Positions 12,735 through 24,432 of a stretch of 64,000 nt of DNA are shown piece after piece. The stretch is from the NCBI GenBank assembly GCA_013397935.1, contig VZRN01001105.1, positions 674,240 to 738,239 of the forward strand, read 5' to 3'. Made by a program: the position numbers and the translations under genes. Within the stretch, counting starts at the first letter, position 1. Each line of letters begins with the position of its first letter. The DNA comes from Dasyornis broadbenti. Taxonomy: Eukaryota > Chordata > Aves > Passeriformes > Dasyornithidae. Under the pieces are notes generated by a model. The model was not told where the DNA came from, ran no database searches, and saw only the letters and a program-made list of their open reading frames with translations.

Positions 12735-13090
12735 TGTTGGAAGGAACCAATGGAAGTCATCTGGCCCAACCCATTGCAGGACCAACTTGCATCAACTTGC
12801 GCAGAATTTGTGCAGTTGAGTTTTGGATAAACACTTCTGGTCTCTTTGGGTAACTTGTTAAAATGTTTGATTACCCCCATTGTGCAACTTCTTTCCCCAT
12901 ATCTAATTGGAATTCCTCTTCTTGCAAATTCAGTCTCTTGCCTTCTGTCCTACCAGTCTGCACCTTAGAGAGCCTGTGTGTTCCTTTCAGGTAATTGAAG
13001 ACAGTGGTGTTGTATTGGTTGTCTCCAAACACCAACAATGTACCTGGGATAACTCCATCTTGCTGGTGCTATTTCACGCTCCCTTTGCCC
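12735..13090 (-). mobile_element. CR1 LINE 3'-end fragment, antisense and divergent
   Basis: In window orientation it reads as the antisense CR1 tail: ttggaaggaaccaatggaag, tcatctggcccaaccc, then blocks corresponding to the C-terminal coding part ('cttctttccccatatctaat', 'cttgccttctgtcctacca', 'ctgtgtgttcctttcaggta'). Many substitutions and small gaps make it older than the copy at 36.7 kb. The outer boundary near 13090 is approximate. Confidence 0.65.
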
Positions 13091-16000
13091 TCTTGATGTC
13101 TCTAAACATGTAGTCATTTAGTATATAAATAGAAATAAACTAAATAGCTACAGTAGGCCCATACATAACAAATCATGTGTGTGGTATGTGGGTAGCACTA
13201 TTTGTATCAGCTTATCAAGCCATAGCATCAAAGTTCAGTTTGATTCAAAGTGTTAACAAATACATAGTGGAAGTGGACAGGCAACTTATTTGAAATAGAC
13301 TTTAATTTTCTCTTAAAAGGAGGGTGGTGGAATAGAATGAAACAATCTAAATTTAGGCTCACAGCCTTATTTCAGCAGTGAGCAGACTGCTTTCTTGCTG
13401 AACCATGTTAAACTTAAGAAATGTTGCTTAGTGCAGCTTTGAAGCTGGAAGGACAAAATGTATGAATTGTAACTTATGAGTGCGAGTGTTCTGACTTTAA
13501 GGTACTTAAAAAAATAAAATATTAGTTGCATTAATGTTAGTTGAATATAGAGGACTCAATTTTCATGCTGAATGATATAACCTACTGATTGACTTGTTTG
13601 GAAATTTTCGTGAGAACTGCATTTCTTTACCCTGGATTTCAGTTGGTTAAATCTTAACTTCTTGTCAAATTTGGCCTTTGTAGTGTAAGTCCACTTAAAG
13701 CTTTAAAAAACTTCTTGATGTTTGCTCTCTGTGAGTAAATTCTTCAGACATTTTGCCTTCTATGTAATTTTCATAGGGCTTAACTTAAAATAGATGGGAT
13801 AAAGTAGTAGAAAGTGGAACTTCCAAAGTTATATCAGTGAAGATATAAAGGGGAAAAAGATGCAAGAAATAATGAGAAGAACTGAGAAGAAAATTCATAA
13901 CAGTAATGTCAGGAACCTTTTTAAAACGCTACATATTCCCTCTCCTGAGCATTTTTGTGAAGTAACTTGTCTTGATTAGTGTGCTTTGCATCAACTTCAG
14001 AAGGAAATCAGTCCATATTTTGCTGTCAACATGAGTATTCACACAAGTTCACTTCTCAGAACCTTTCTGCTTAGAGTAGGAGCATAACCTATAGCATTTT
14101 AGGTGAATGTACACTGCAAGTTTCTACATCACTAAAAGCTTTAACTCTGAAATAACCTTTCCATTAGCTGAAAACTCCATGGACATAAATTATTGGATAT
14201 GCCAGGGACATTATAGTACAAACATGAGACGGTCATGGGTGAGCTAAATGTTTCTTACTACTGTGCTGTTAGCTTTCCTGCATAAATATATGATGTCTTT
14301 TGTCTTCTGTAAGTATTGGGTATTGAATATCTTAGTACTTCTTTGAATATTAAAACCAGATTTGAGTGGATTATGTGTCTAGTTTATATATGTACTGAGT
14401 AGAAGTCAGTGCAGCACTTGTATGATCTCTTACTACAACACTAGTAAAACAAGACCAGAGCTTCGTAGGTTGAACGATTTACTATCTGAACAATAAAGTT
14501 CATTACCTGTCAGAGGAAGATAAGGTGGAAAACTATTAGTGAGATCTTACTCTTGACATCTGAGCTGCTGTGTATTCTGGTGAGTTGTGAGGGCTGGCTG
14601 GGCTGGTCGAAGATGGACACAGAAGATGACCAAGAGGTGCTCTGAACTCGTCTGCTGTGCTGTGGCATTGAACAGACCAGACGGGGCAAGGGAACGAAGT
14701 TAAATTTTTAACATATGCCTTGCGTTCTTGAGGTATTTATCCTTTTTACTTCTTAAAGAACTCTGCCTAGAAGCCTTGGAACAGTATCATCATTTCCTGC
14801 CCACCCCTTTAAAAAGAGAGGGTGTTCTGCCCCCTCTCCCCTGCCATTACACCTGCAGACAGACTGTTGAGCTGGTGGTGATGATACTAATAGATTTTCA
14901 GCCTGGTATCTTCTAGATCTTTCTGTCTTTTTCATCTCTTCTGGTTAGACATATTAAAAAAACCAGTGATAACACTTTTCAAAAAGCCTGGTGGTGCCTC
15001 AGGGTGCAAAACCAACATTGACTTTGGAGCTTTGACAACAGGTGTCTTGTGTCTCTGGTCATAAAAATTAGTCTTTGACTGTCTGTTACCAGTTTCTACC
15101 CACAGCTTTTGTTTGACTTTCCTGATGGCTTTCAAGAACCCTTTTACTTCTAGGGTTGAGGGAATGTCTGCAGACAGTGGGTGAAGATGTCTTCAGCTGC
15201 CCTGAGCTCATAGGCTAGAAGACCATACCGGTTTGGAGGCTGTGTTAGTCACATGCCTCTGTAAAAACAAAGCTGCTGGCAGGCAGAGTGTGCAAGCATT
15301 GCAGTAACATGGCTTCTTCTGAATTGAGCCCTGGACAGGTAAACATAGGTCTGTTTGCTCTTAGCTGGGCAAATATAACCTTAGGCCTGATTTTACCCTA
15401 CTCAGCTTAAACACTGACCTGAGGCACCAGAAGTTGTGTTTTGGATTCTGAGGGAACAGGTTTTAAGCGTGTGACCTGACTTGCTATCTTTGTAGAAGTT
15501 TTGAGAAAATTCTTTCTAATCTTAGGGGTTGAAACTATCAGATCTTAAAGACTTGCTGTAAAACATTTTATGAAGTCCGTGTCTGAGTTGAACTGAAAGA
15601 TGATGTTTTGGTAAACAGCATGCCAGTGTCACTGCAGTGGTGGTGCTGCTGAATAGACTAATGTCCTTCCAAATTTTCTAACATTCATTTCCCATCTATT
15701 CTGTGCGTCTAACAGCTGGTGTCATCTACCATTGACATCTACAGTCTTGAATATGGTTTTAGTCCCTGTTTCAGGAGGTTGCCATTGCCGAAACCGTCAT
15801 CCTACCCAACAACTAATCTTGCTCTTCAGGTTCTCCTCCATTGCTCCCTGATCCCTCTTCTGGGGCTGTATTGTGTATCCATTGCCTTTCCTAGATCACT
15901 TTCCCTGTTTTTCAGGTTGGATGGGATCAACGTAGAAGAAAACAGAGAAAACCTGGTTCTTTGAGAGAAGATGTGGGGAGGTGGATGTCAGTCAACCTAT

Positions 16001-19000
16001 TTGAGATCTTATTGTCGTTTCCTATGGGAACAAAAAGGATCTTCATCTGTAGCAGCCTGATTGACTTGTTTGTCTGTCTTTTGCAAGTTTGTAGGACATA
16101 GAAAAAGTGGATCTTTTCATCTCGTGATGCCAGCAGGAGATGAAGCAAAACTTGTCTTCATTTGCTGTATTTGTTTTAAACAAAAAAACAGCCAAGAAGC
16201 CCCTTACAGAACTACACAAACTCTCCCAAATCTGCAAGTTTGATTTTAGAAAATGTAGTTCTGAAAACTGGTACAAATTCTGTTTTTTTTCTATTAAAGA
16301 TTGAACAGACATTTGTAATTCAGTCATTTATTTTGAACAGTATAAAATGGCAGTAACTTGATATATTTATTGCTCAGATTCTGTAACAGAGTATGTTTAT
16401 GAAATGTAGGAAAGTACAAAATGTTTCCATCCAGATGCTGGATTTCACCCCAGTGTTGTTTGCTTGCACAGTATCAGGCAGTCTACAGTCTTTCATGTCA
16501 CTCAAGAGGTGATTTGTGAAGCATCAGATTTCACACTCATATGAGCTCATATATTTAAGACAAATAAGAAGTTATCACTCTAGATCTAAAGTGATTTATA
16601 GCCCTAATTTTTTTTTTTTTAATTAGGTTAGCCTGAAAGTGCTGGTACTTTAACTGATGCTTTTACAACTGCTTTTACAATAAGCTTCCTCATCTGCTGA
16701 TGAGACCAAAGTCAGTCAGGATCAGTCATACCTAGACAACTGTCTGTCAACAGTGTGTTAACCTGTTCTTCAGATTCTCTTTTGGTGTGATTCCTTCTCC
16801 TCCCATGTTTAGCATTTTACTCCAGTGCATACATAACCCATAGAAAGTCTGTAAGTAAAGCCCTGGGATGTGAAACCTGCATGCATGTATTTAATTCATA
16901 TTTTTTATAATTGTGTTACAGAGTGATAATATGGCCCTGCCATTCCTAACAAACGGCCAGTCTCCTTTTCAGGGAGAGGAATTGCTGTCCTTATTATGCT
17001 TTCCTACCCTTGGTTTGCAGGATAACAGTAGTTAGTAAGGTAGTTCAGGTTCAAAATAAAAGTGTTGGTTGCCAAGGTTGTGTGGTTTGTTTGGGGCTAA
17101 CTAGAGCTGGTTTACACCTAAGGAGGCTTTTGTTGACAAAGATATTTTTGTTAATGATTTGGTATTTGTTCATGAGCTTGAAACCATCTTGGAGGAAGTT
17201 GTATATTCACTCAGTGGAATGAGTATCGGCTGTGGGAAAGGGGCAGACAGCCTGATGAGCTCCCATTCCTTTGTGTATATCCCATTGGGTTGGGTTTCTG
17301 CATCACATCCAGGTGTTTCAGGGGTTTCGTGGTGGTTTGTTTTGGTTTGTTTTTTTTCTCCTTCCTCATTTTAACTGATGAAAATCCTGACACTGCACGG
17401 AAAGATGTACAACAGCCTGGGGCCTCCTTCAATAACAGCTGTGTGTGTGTCTCGTCCCAGAGCCATGCCAGACTGTGTGTGCTTCCTGCCCAGCTGCTGT
17501 CCCTGCCCTTCCCTTCAAGGAGGGTAGCAACACTTTCTTTGTAAAAGGCGACTGAAGTAAATATGCTTTGTAAAAACCATCTTTAAAGTTTGAAATAATA
17601 GATTTTTGTTCGTCACCTTGTCTTAATTAATGTCTTGGTATACTCTTAGATCTACATACTATCCATCTCCAAAGTGCCTCAGAATATACATCTAAAACTA
17701 TTTTTGAGGCGAGCATGATGGTAAAGTCCAAAATACTTAAAGTCAAGTATTTGGATTTGAAATATGCAATGATTTTGAGTTTTGTGAAATTAGCAAATCT
17801 ATTCAATGTATGCAAAAATTAGATATTTGAGCTAAGTTCTAATGGTTAACAATAATATCAGAAGCAAAATCGATACTCTGATTTAATAATTTGTTCTGAT
17901 ATTAAAAGCATGGTTTTATGTCTCTGCTGCAGTCAAAATGTCGTATTTTTTAATTGCAGGTGGTGTAATTCCCCAGGTTCATGTGTGTGACTCTTGTTTA
18001 CTAAGTAGAGTGCACTTCAGTGTCTGACATGGAATACAATAGAAAAAAGCTCAAGTTTCCTTAGTAGACAGTGCATCTTCGCTCTTCCAGAATGGAAATG
18101 CACACCTAAACCCTGCAGGGGCAGAACAAACCAGTATGTCAACACAAAAGCCTAAATAGAAATTATAATAATTAGGACTGAAATAATAATGATAGTAGTG
18201 AGCATTTTAAACACTCTTTTACTTAAAATATAATTTGATGGGGATTCAATAAAATTGTGGCAATGACTGAAACACAGCAGTCCGTATGCACGATGGAGCA
18301 AACAGATGGAATCTTGCTTCAGTAACTTCAGTAACCTCAACTTTGCCAGTGACCAGAACTGGTTGTCAAATTGCAGGGTTTAATTTGCAGAGAGCTTATT
18401 TTAGCCTGTGTGCTTCTTTCAATGAGGCTTTTACAAGAATCCTTTATTATATTATTTAGATATGGTAAAATTCTATGGAATAGGTGTATTTGACTGTACA
18501 ATTGCTATCTATAAATAGTAATGGTGATTTGAAATCTCTCATTTAATTAAATTCGCAGGTCTCCTTTTCAAGTAGTTTTAATGTCTATCTTAAACAGCAT
18601 TCAGGTTATGTGTATAAAAATTCACAGGTCCCAGATTTTTGTACGTTTATGTTAATCAGGCTTTGTTTTAGAAATAAAACGCTCTGAAGTGACTTGTTAG
18701 ATTGAAAATAAAACAGTTATGCCTCTCTTTTCTGAGAAGTTCTTTTTCTAGTGGATTATAACTATGGAAGATAATGGAAGTGTTTGTAGAAATGTATTAG
18801 GCCCTGAGCTTTCAGAAAAGCTCCTTTTCTGAGATGCAGAACTCTTTCTCTTAATCCTGTGAAGTTCTTTATATTCCCACGGGAAGCTGGATATAAAGTG
18901 ATTCCTGTTGCAGGAGTGCTGACAGTCTGGGTCCAGCTTGTGGGATAGTTTGATGCTTTGAAATCTGCTGTGGCCTCATTCTGTGAGGGAGAGGATTGCT

Positions 19001-19436
19001 GTCACTTGACTCTGGGAGCTATTCTACAGGAGTGTCTTAAAAATGTCAACTAAATCACAGCACTGACAAGCTGAGGCTTCTTAAAATGCTGTAAGTTTTA
19101 TATGTGTGTAAAACAGAGCAGGGGCTTTTGGCACTTTTGGAGATCCTCACTTAACTGCAGAAGATGAGGAGAGTTCTTGTTACAGTCAAAGTGGTCATGG
19201 CTTCTAAACAATTTACCTGCTGTTTAAAACTTTATTGAATTTACTGGGAAAAGGGATGTCGCAGAATTCTTGAAAATAATTTTCTACCTCAGTTACGGTT
19301 GGGCAAGGGTGCAGGGTGTTCTTGCTGTAGCAGCTGCAGCATGGCAGTGAAGTGCAGCTCTTGGGGGTTAGGTGGTCCAAGATGAAGGTAGGAGAGGAAT
19401 GGCTGCCATGGTGTTTCTTGTTTTCCCTTGGTTTGA

Positions 19437-19975
19437 TTGAGGAGCCAATGGGTCAGGATTAGAAGGACCACCAATATTGGAGAAATTGTAGCAGACGTCT
19501 GCTACAGACCACTTGGTCAGGAAGAAAAGGCCTTCTTCAGAATACTGGAAGAAGGCTCACATTCACAGGCCCATGTCTTCAGGGCAGGGCTTCAACCACA
19601 TCAGTATCTGCTGGAGGGACAGCACAAGAAAGCACAAGGAATTCAGAAAGATTCTGAAATGTATTCATTGTAACTTTGACACAGGTGGTTGAGGAATAGA
19701 TGAGAGGACATGTTGTGCTGGATGTAACAAACAATGAAAATCTGGTTGGGGATGTGAAGGTCGGGGGGAAGTCTTTAATGACCATGAGACAGTGAAGTTG
19801 AGGATCCTGAGAGGAGAAGCAAGACAAAAACTGGGATTACAGCCCTAGTCTTCAGGAGAGACAACTTTGGCTTGATGGGCCAAAATCTGCTTGGAAGAAT
19901 CCCGTGGTATGGGATACGGTCCTGGAATGAAGAGGGGTCTAGGAGAGTTCAAGAGGGATTTATCTTGACTTACAG
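19437..19975 (+). mobile_element. CR1 LINE interior fragment (endonuclease region)
   Basis: The + strand encodes a decayed apurinic-type endonuclease segment of CR1 ORF2. G-E-I-V-A-D-V-C-Y-R-P with a nearby Q-E-E-K-A-F-F-R-x-L-E-E is readable near 19470-19550, then in other frames F-N-H-x-x-I-C-W-R-D near 19590-19620 and the S-D-H-E-x-V-E-like region near 19775-19800. The Asp of the usual G-D-F-N-H catalytic motif reads as Gly here. Frameshifts are frequent and there is no RT domain or CR1 3' end, so this is a stranded interior piece. Confidence 0.8.
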
Positions 19976-22900
19976 GAATATTTATAAATATTCTCATAAA
20001 TCTTCATAGTGAGATTGCCAGGGAAGAAACATTTTTCTTGTTCATGTTTTGAATTTGCAGCAGACAGCATGTAGTCAGGAGGTAGAAATTCATTATTGTA
20101 AAACTGTAGCTTTCAGACTTCTTTATTGAGCAATTCTTTATGCTGGTGACTACCATCAGACTCCATACACGTTATTGGGAGGGTTTGGTGCTGCTCCCTG
20201 TGACAGCATCTCCAGATGATCTTACAGAAAGTGGCTTGCTTGTTGCTACGTGGTTGCTAATCTTTGACTGTCTACATGCTAGTTAAAATATCTGTCTTTC
20301 ATCTTATACTGCTTGTGCAGGATGTTTACTTATATTAGGACCATACCACTGTGTTGCAGGGCTTTGCTTCAGTCCATGTTTTGTTTCTTTTGCCTCCCAG
20401 TACTAATAAATTGCTCAGCAGTAATTCTCATTGATAGTATAAGGAAAAGGTATTTTTCAAGATAGTGTTTTGGGGAGTGTTTTCCTAGAAGGTACAGAGG
20501 AGCTGCTTCCTTGGCGTATTTGGGAATGGATGGGAAGAACCTGGGTAGATGCCAGCATTTAAATATAGGAAAATGAAGTTGTGCATTTAGATGAGCATGG
20601 ATGCATGTGGGAGCACAGATGGTGGATGGCATGATGAGAAAGGCCTATACAAAACCAGAGACACTGGATTTAAACAGATAAAACTCACTGGCTTTCCATG
20701 TACTGGCATGTCAGGGGTTGTGTCATGTGTATGCAACTTTTTAATTAGCGGCAACTAGACCTCAATCACCCTGTTAGTGTAGCAGTTAGCTAGGGAGGGA
20801 GTGTAGTATGTATTCCTCTTAGTGTAGTTTTTCAAGTGTTCATAAACTGGTTCAAGTGGCTGCTATGTGTTCTCTGAACATGTATTTGAATAGCATAATT
20901 CCTATTACCTTTAAGCCTTTAATTCAATACAACACTTCCAGGAGATAATTTTTAAAATTAACAGCTGTTGTGTTCTGATCAGGCTGTTGAGAGATGTCTG
21001 TTAAAGTTTAAATTGGAAGTCAGATTAGTAGCAACCTTGTTTAGGTGGCCAGGCCTTGGAATAAAGGTGTACTGTTCACTGCAAATGAGAAGTATAATCT
21101 TCCCTAAGAAAAGGGCACAGAAATATACAGTGTCACTTAAAATGCGTAGTGGTGCATGCTAACCTTTTTGCAATGATTCTTTGAGAGAAACTGTGGTAGC
21201 TTTAAACCCATATCTTATCTGCTCTCTGTTTGATCTTCTCTTTCTCAGGGTAAACAGAATAGCTTCAGAGCTCTCCAGGCTCCATAACTGACAGCAAGTG
21301 AGATTCCTGTTTAATGGATTGTTTAGAGCTTAATTTTCCCCCTGTTCTTCAGGGAATTGGTGTCTCTGAGAAAATAATTGCGTGCTTGAGAACAGAAACT
21401 TCATTGCAGTGGTCCAACCACCTGAATACAATTGTGACACTATACAAGAAACTCCAAGCAAATGGCCTATTCAGAAACCTTACGTAACCGTGGCAGGTTT
21501 GAGTTTCCAGCAGGTTTGAGTTTGCCTTTTTGATTATCATCTGATGTGAGAGCAGGCTTAGAGTTTCAAGTTCTCAAACCTATTCAGAGCAGCTCTTTTA
21601 TTAGCTTAAACAGTATCTGCAGAGTTCTCGTCATCTTTGGCTTCACTAAAAGAAACTATTTAAACCTAACCAACAAGCAGGGATTCTGGAACTACGAGCA
21701 GAGTATCATTTTGTTTTGATAAGGCTGTCTAATACTTTGGGCTCTATCTGGAGTTCTTAAATGACCCGGTTTATCTTTTCTGCATCATGGAACCTTTAGT
21801 ACTGTGCCATGCAACTTATTTTTCAAGACTTCAAATTACTTTTAACCCATTTATTGGTTTAAAAACTCTGGCCCTGGGCATTCCTGCCACAGAGTCTGTC
21901 TGAAGCTGTAGATATTAAATGTAGATTTTGAATTATGTCAAATGTGTAGCCTTTTCCCCTAAATTCGCCATGTGCAGTTCAGCATAACAGGAAGAACAGA
22001 ATGAAGTCCTGACAGGTGAGAGAAGGTTAGGGTTGGAAAAGAGCAGATTATCTTCTGTGTGTTTTAAGGGGAAAGCTGAGGTTTTGCAACTTTCGGATCC
22101 TGTTTGGATTTTTTTAAACTCTTCCAAAACCCTAGAAAACAAGCTGGCCTTGTTCCTCCATTTTCTTCTCATAGACCGAAGTCCTTTCTGTTGATTGTGT
22201 GATCCACTGTAGTTATTATCCCATGTCCTTCTCCTCCCAGGCTAGTGGATCTTTGCAGGCTCTCCTTCAGACCACTCCTGGAGATAACTTTGGAAATCTA
22301 GCAGAATGCAAGTTGTGGGTCTTGGCTCATACATGTGAAATTTCACACAATAGTGTAGAGCTGAACGTGCTCAATAGCTTTGGCAAAAGTTTTAAAACCA
22401 TCAGTTTTTCTTCAGAAATCTTGCTCAGTGACCCTCACACTTTAAATGCTTAAGTATCTTCATTCATTTCAACTCTGGGAATTGTTTCAGTGCAGATTGC
22501 AGAGCTGTGCCTTGGAATCTCCTGCCATAGTTATGGAGATTGAAAATTTTTCTTCTTTTGAGATACATCTGTTAATTTCCAACTTCTCAAGAGAATACTG
22601 ACTTCTATCATGTGAGATTCTCTTAAAAAAAAAAAAAAGGTGGAGACCAGGTCTTATTCCTCCATATTGTGTTATCTCCCTGTGTGAATAAAAGTCTGTA
22701 TTTTAGACAAAGCAGAATCTTTTCTTTTTGTGTTAAATCTCCTGTGGGGTGTGGTGGTCCATCTTCGGCTGTACATAAACTCTTGGACTTTTCATTTCTT
22801 TAACTGAAAGATATTTTTGTGTTAATGGCTCACTAGTATATCTAGGCTGATTAAAAGAGATAGATGGTTTGTGCTGAATTTCTAGGCATCAAGGTGGGAT

Positions 22901-22976
22901 CAGTGAAGTCTGAAATGTGTGGATAGATGCTATTGAACTACATGACTTCTAATACTGTTTTTTTGTTTTATTCCAG

Positions 22977-23138
22977 GAATGTACTCCAGAGAACCTGGAA
23001 CTGAAAAAGAAGATTTTCGGTCAGTTGGATCTTATTGTGGGTGACAATGTTATCTTGAGCAGCTCGACCTCTTGTCTCTTACCCAGCAAATTGTTCACTG
23101 GCCTTAAACATGTTAAGCAGTGCATCGTGTCACATCCT
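22977..23138 (+). CDS. CRYL1: CRYL1 coding exon 4 (catalytic Ser and His)
   Basis: It encodes E-C-T-P-E-N-L-E-L-K-K-K-I-F, then N-V-I-L-S-S-S-T-S-C, and ends H-V-K-Q-C-I-V-S-H-P. Full-length numbering puts Ser124-Cys125 in S-T-S-C and the catalytic base His145 in the final S-H-P. Both are conserved positions of the 3-hydroxyacyl-CoA dehydrogenase superfamily. The exon is exactly 54 codons, phase 0 at both ends, with acceptor ttccag and donor gtaagt. Confidence 0.98.
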
Positions 23139-24161
23139 GTAAGTATGATGACATGTTTCCTTTTTGTGTAAACTGCATACCAAACTCCTTCATACAGACT
23201 GCAAGACACAGAAGGGTATTTGGAACACTTGTGTGACATTGTTAGTGCAGGGGCCAACTTCTCAAAAAAGCTGCAGTTTGGTTATTCTGTGAGCAGCAAC
23301 ACTAATCTACTAAATTGAGAGGATGTAGCATGTTGCACAGTGTTGGCTCAAGATATGGTCTGTGTGAGCTGTTGTGCTCATATTGTTTGTTTCTCAAACT
23401 ACTGGCTTTCAAAATGTAGGAATTCTATGTTTTAGGTACACATTCATAACATTGCTACTTTCTTCTTCTGTCACTGTTACTCTTTTCTAGTGTCCGTTGT
23501 CAGCTTCTGCTCAGTAAGTAAGAATCTAAACACTGAGCTGCATGTCCTTGTCAGGTAATATGGATAAAAGACGGGAAACTTAGACTCCGGTTTCTTCAGA
23601 CTTGTGATGCAGAAGCAGTATACCTGAAAGAGAAATTAATGAATGATGAAATGGAACTAATTGGACTTGGAGCTGAATTTGCATGGTTCGTGACCAACTG
23701 GGACAGGGCAGTGATGCAAAAATGGAATGGCTAGAGGTTAGAGCAGAACCTCAAAATGGTCTGTGCTGGCTTTGCTTGGACCAGATTTTTTCTAGTGGGG
23801 GGGGTCCACAAAGATGGCTCCTGTATGAAGCTTCTCGAAGCCTTTGCCATGCCCAGCAGAGCCAGTCTTTGATGACTCTGAAGATGATGGACATGCTGCT
23901 GGCCAAGCATGGGCCAATTAGAGATGTTGGTTACGCCTCTGTGATAACATATTTAAGAAGTAATAAAAACAATGGGTGCGTGCACTTCTTTTTAACCAGA
24001 GGAGGAGGAGGTGGTGAGAATATGTGAGGGAAAACAACTTGGAGACACCAAGGTCAGTGGAGAAGGAGGTGGAGGGGGAGCTCCAGGCGCCGGAGCTCTG
24101 CAGCCTCTGCAGGCCATGGTGAGGCCCATGGTGAAGCAGGGGGTGCCCCTGCAGCCCATGG

Positions 24162-24223
24162 GGGCCATAAGTGGATCTCAGCATTTCCCATGGCCCCCAT
24201 GGGCTGAGATCCACTTATGGCCC
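24162..24223. repeat. Perfect 21-bp inverted repeat with an overlapping 14-bp inverted repeat
   Basis: Arms gggccataagtggatctcagc (24162-24182) and its exact reverse complement (24203-24223) are separated by 20 bases. A second perfect pair, cccatgggggccat (24155-24168) and atggcccccatggg (24190-24203), overlaps the first, so the two stems cannot form together. Both lie inside the solo LTR. Confidence 0.95.
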
Positions 24224-24242
24224 GTGGCGAGGTGCCCGCGCC

Positions 24243-24432
24243 GAAGTGAGTGGATGCCTGGAGGAGGCTGTGGTCCAGCAGGAGTCCCAGTGGAGAAACA
24301 GGCCTTGCACCTGAAACTGAACTGCCTGCTCCACACTGGAGTGGGTGGGTGCCTGAGAGAGAGAGACTGAGGTCCAGCAGGAGTCCAGTAAAGAGAAAAA
24401 GCCTTGCTGCCGAAATGGAACGGCCTGGCCTC
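24243..24432. repeat. Two ~95-bp diverged tandem units inside the LTR
   Basis: Unit 1 (about 24243-24337) and unit 2 (about 24338-24432) both read gagtggatgcctg-like, then 'ggtccagcaggagtcc', then 'gagaaa..gcctt', then 'gaaa.tgaac.gcctg'. They differ at many positions and by small indels, so the duplication is old and probably predates insertion. LTR U3 regions often carry such duplications. Confidence 0.75.

Larger units (their letters stand above)
10146..22976 (+). other. CRYL1 intron 3
   Basis: About 12.8 kb, the largest intron of the gene, with donor gtaagc and acceptor ttccag. It contains an antisense CR1 piece (about 12735-13090) and a sense CR1 endonuclease fragment (about 19437-19975). 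A 14-base A run at about 22626 has no retrocopy upstream of it. The remainder is AT-rich sequence in which I see no gene. Confidence 0.85.

Noticed and set aside
22620..22645. A14 run that could be the tail of a processed pseudogene
   Set aside because: No recognisable coding or SINE sequence lies upstream and no flanking duplication is visible.
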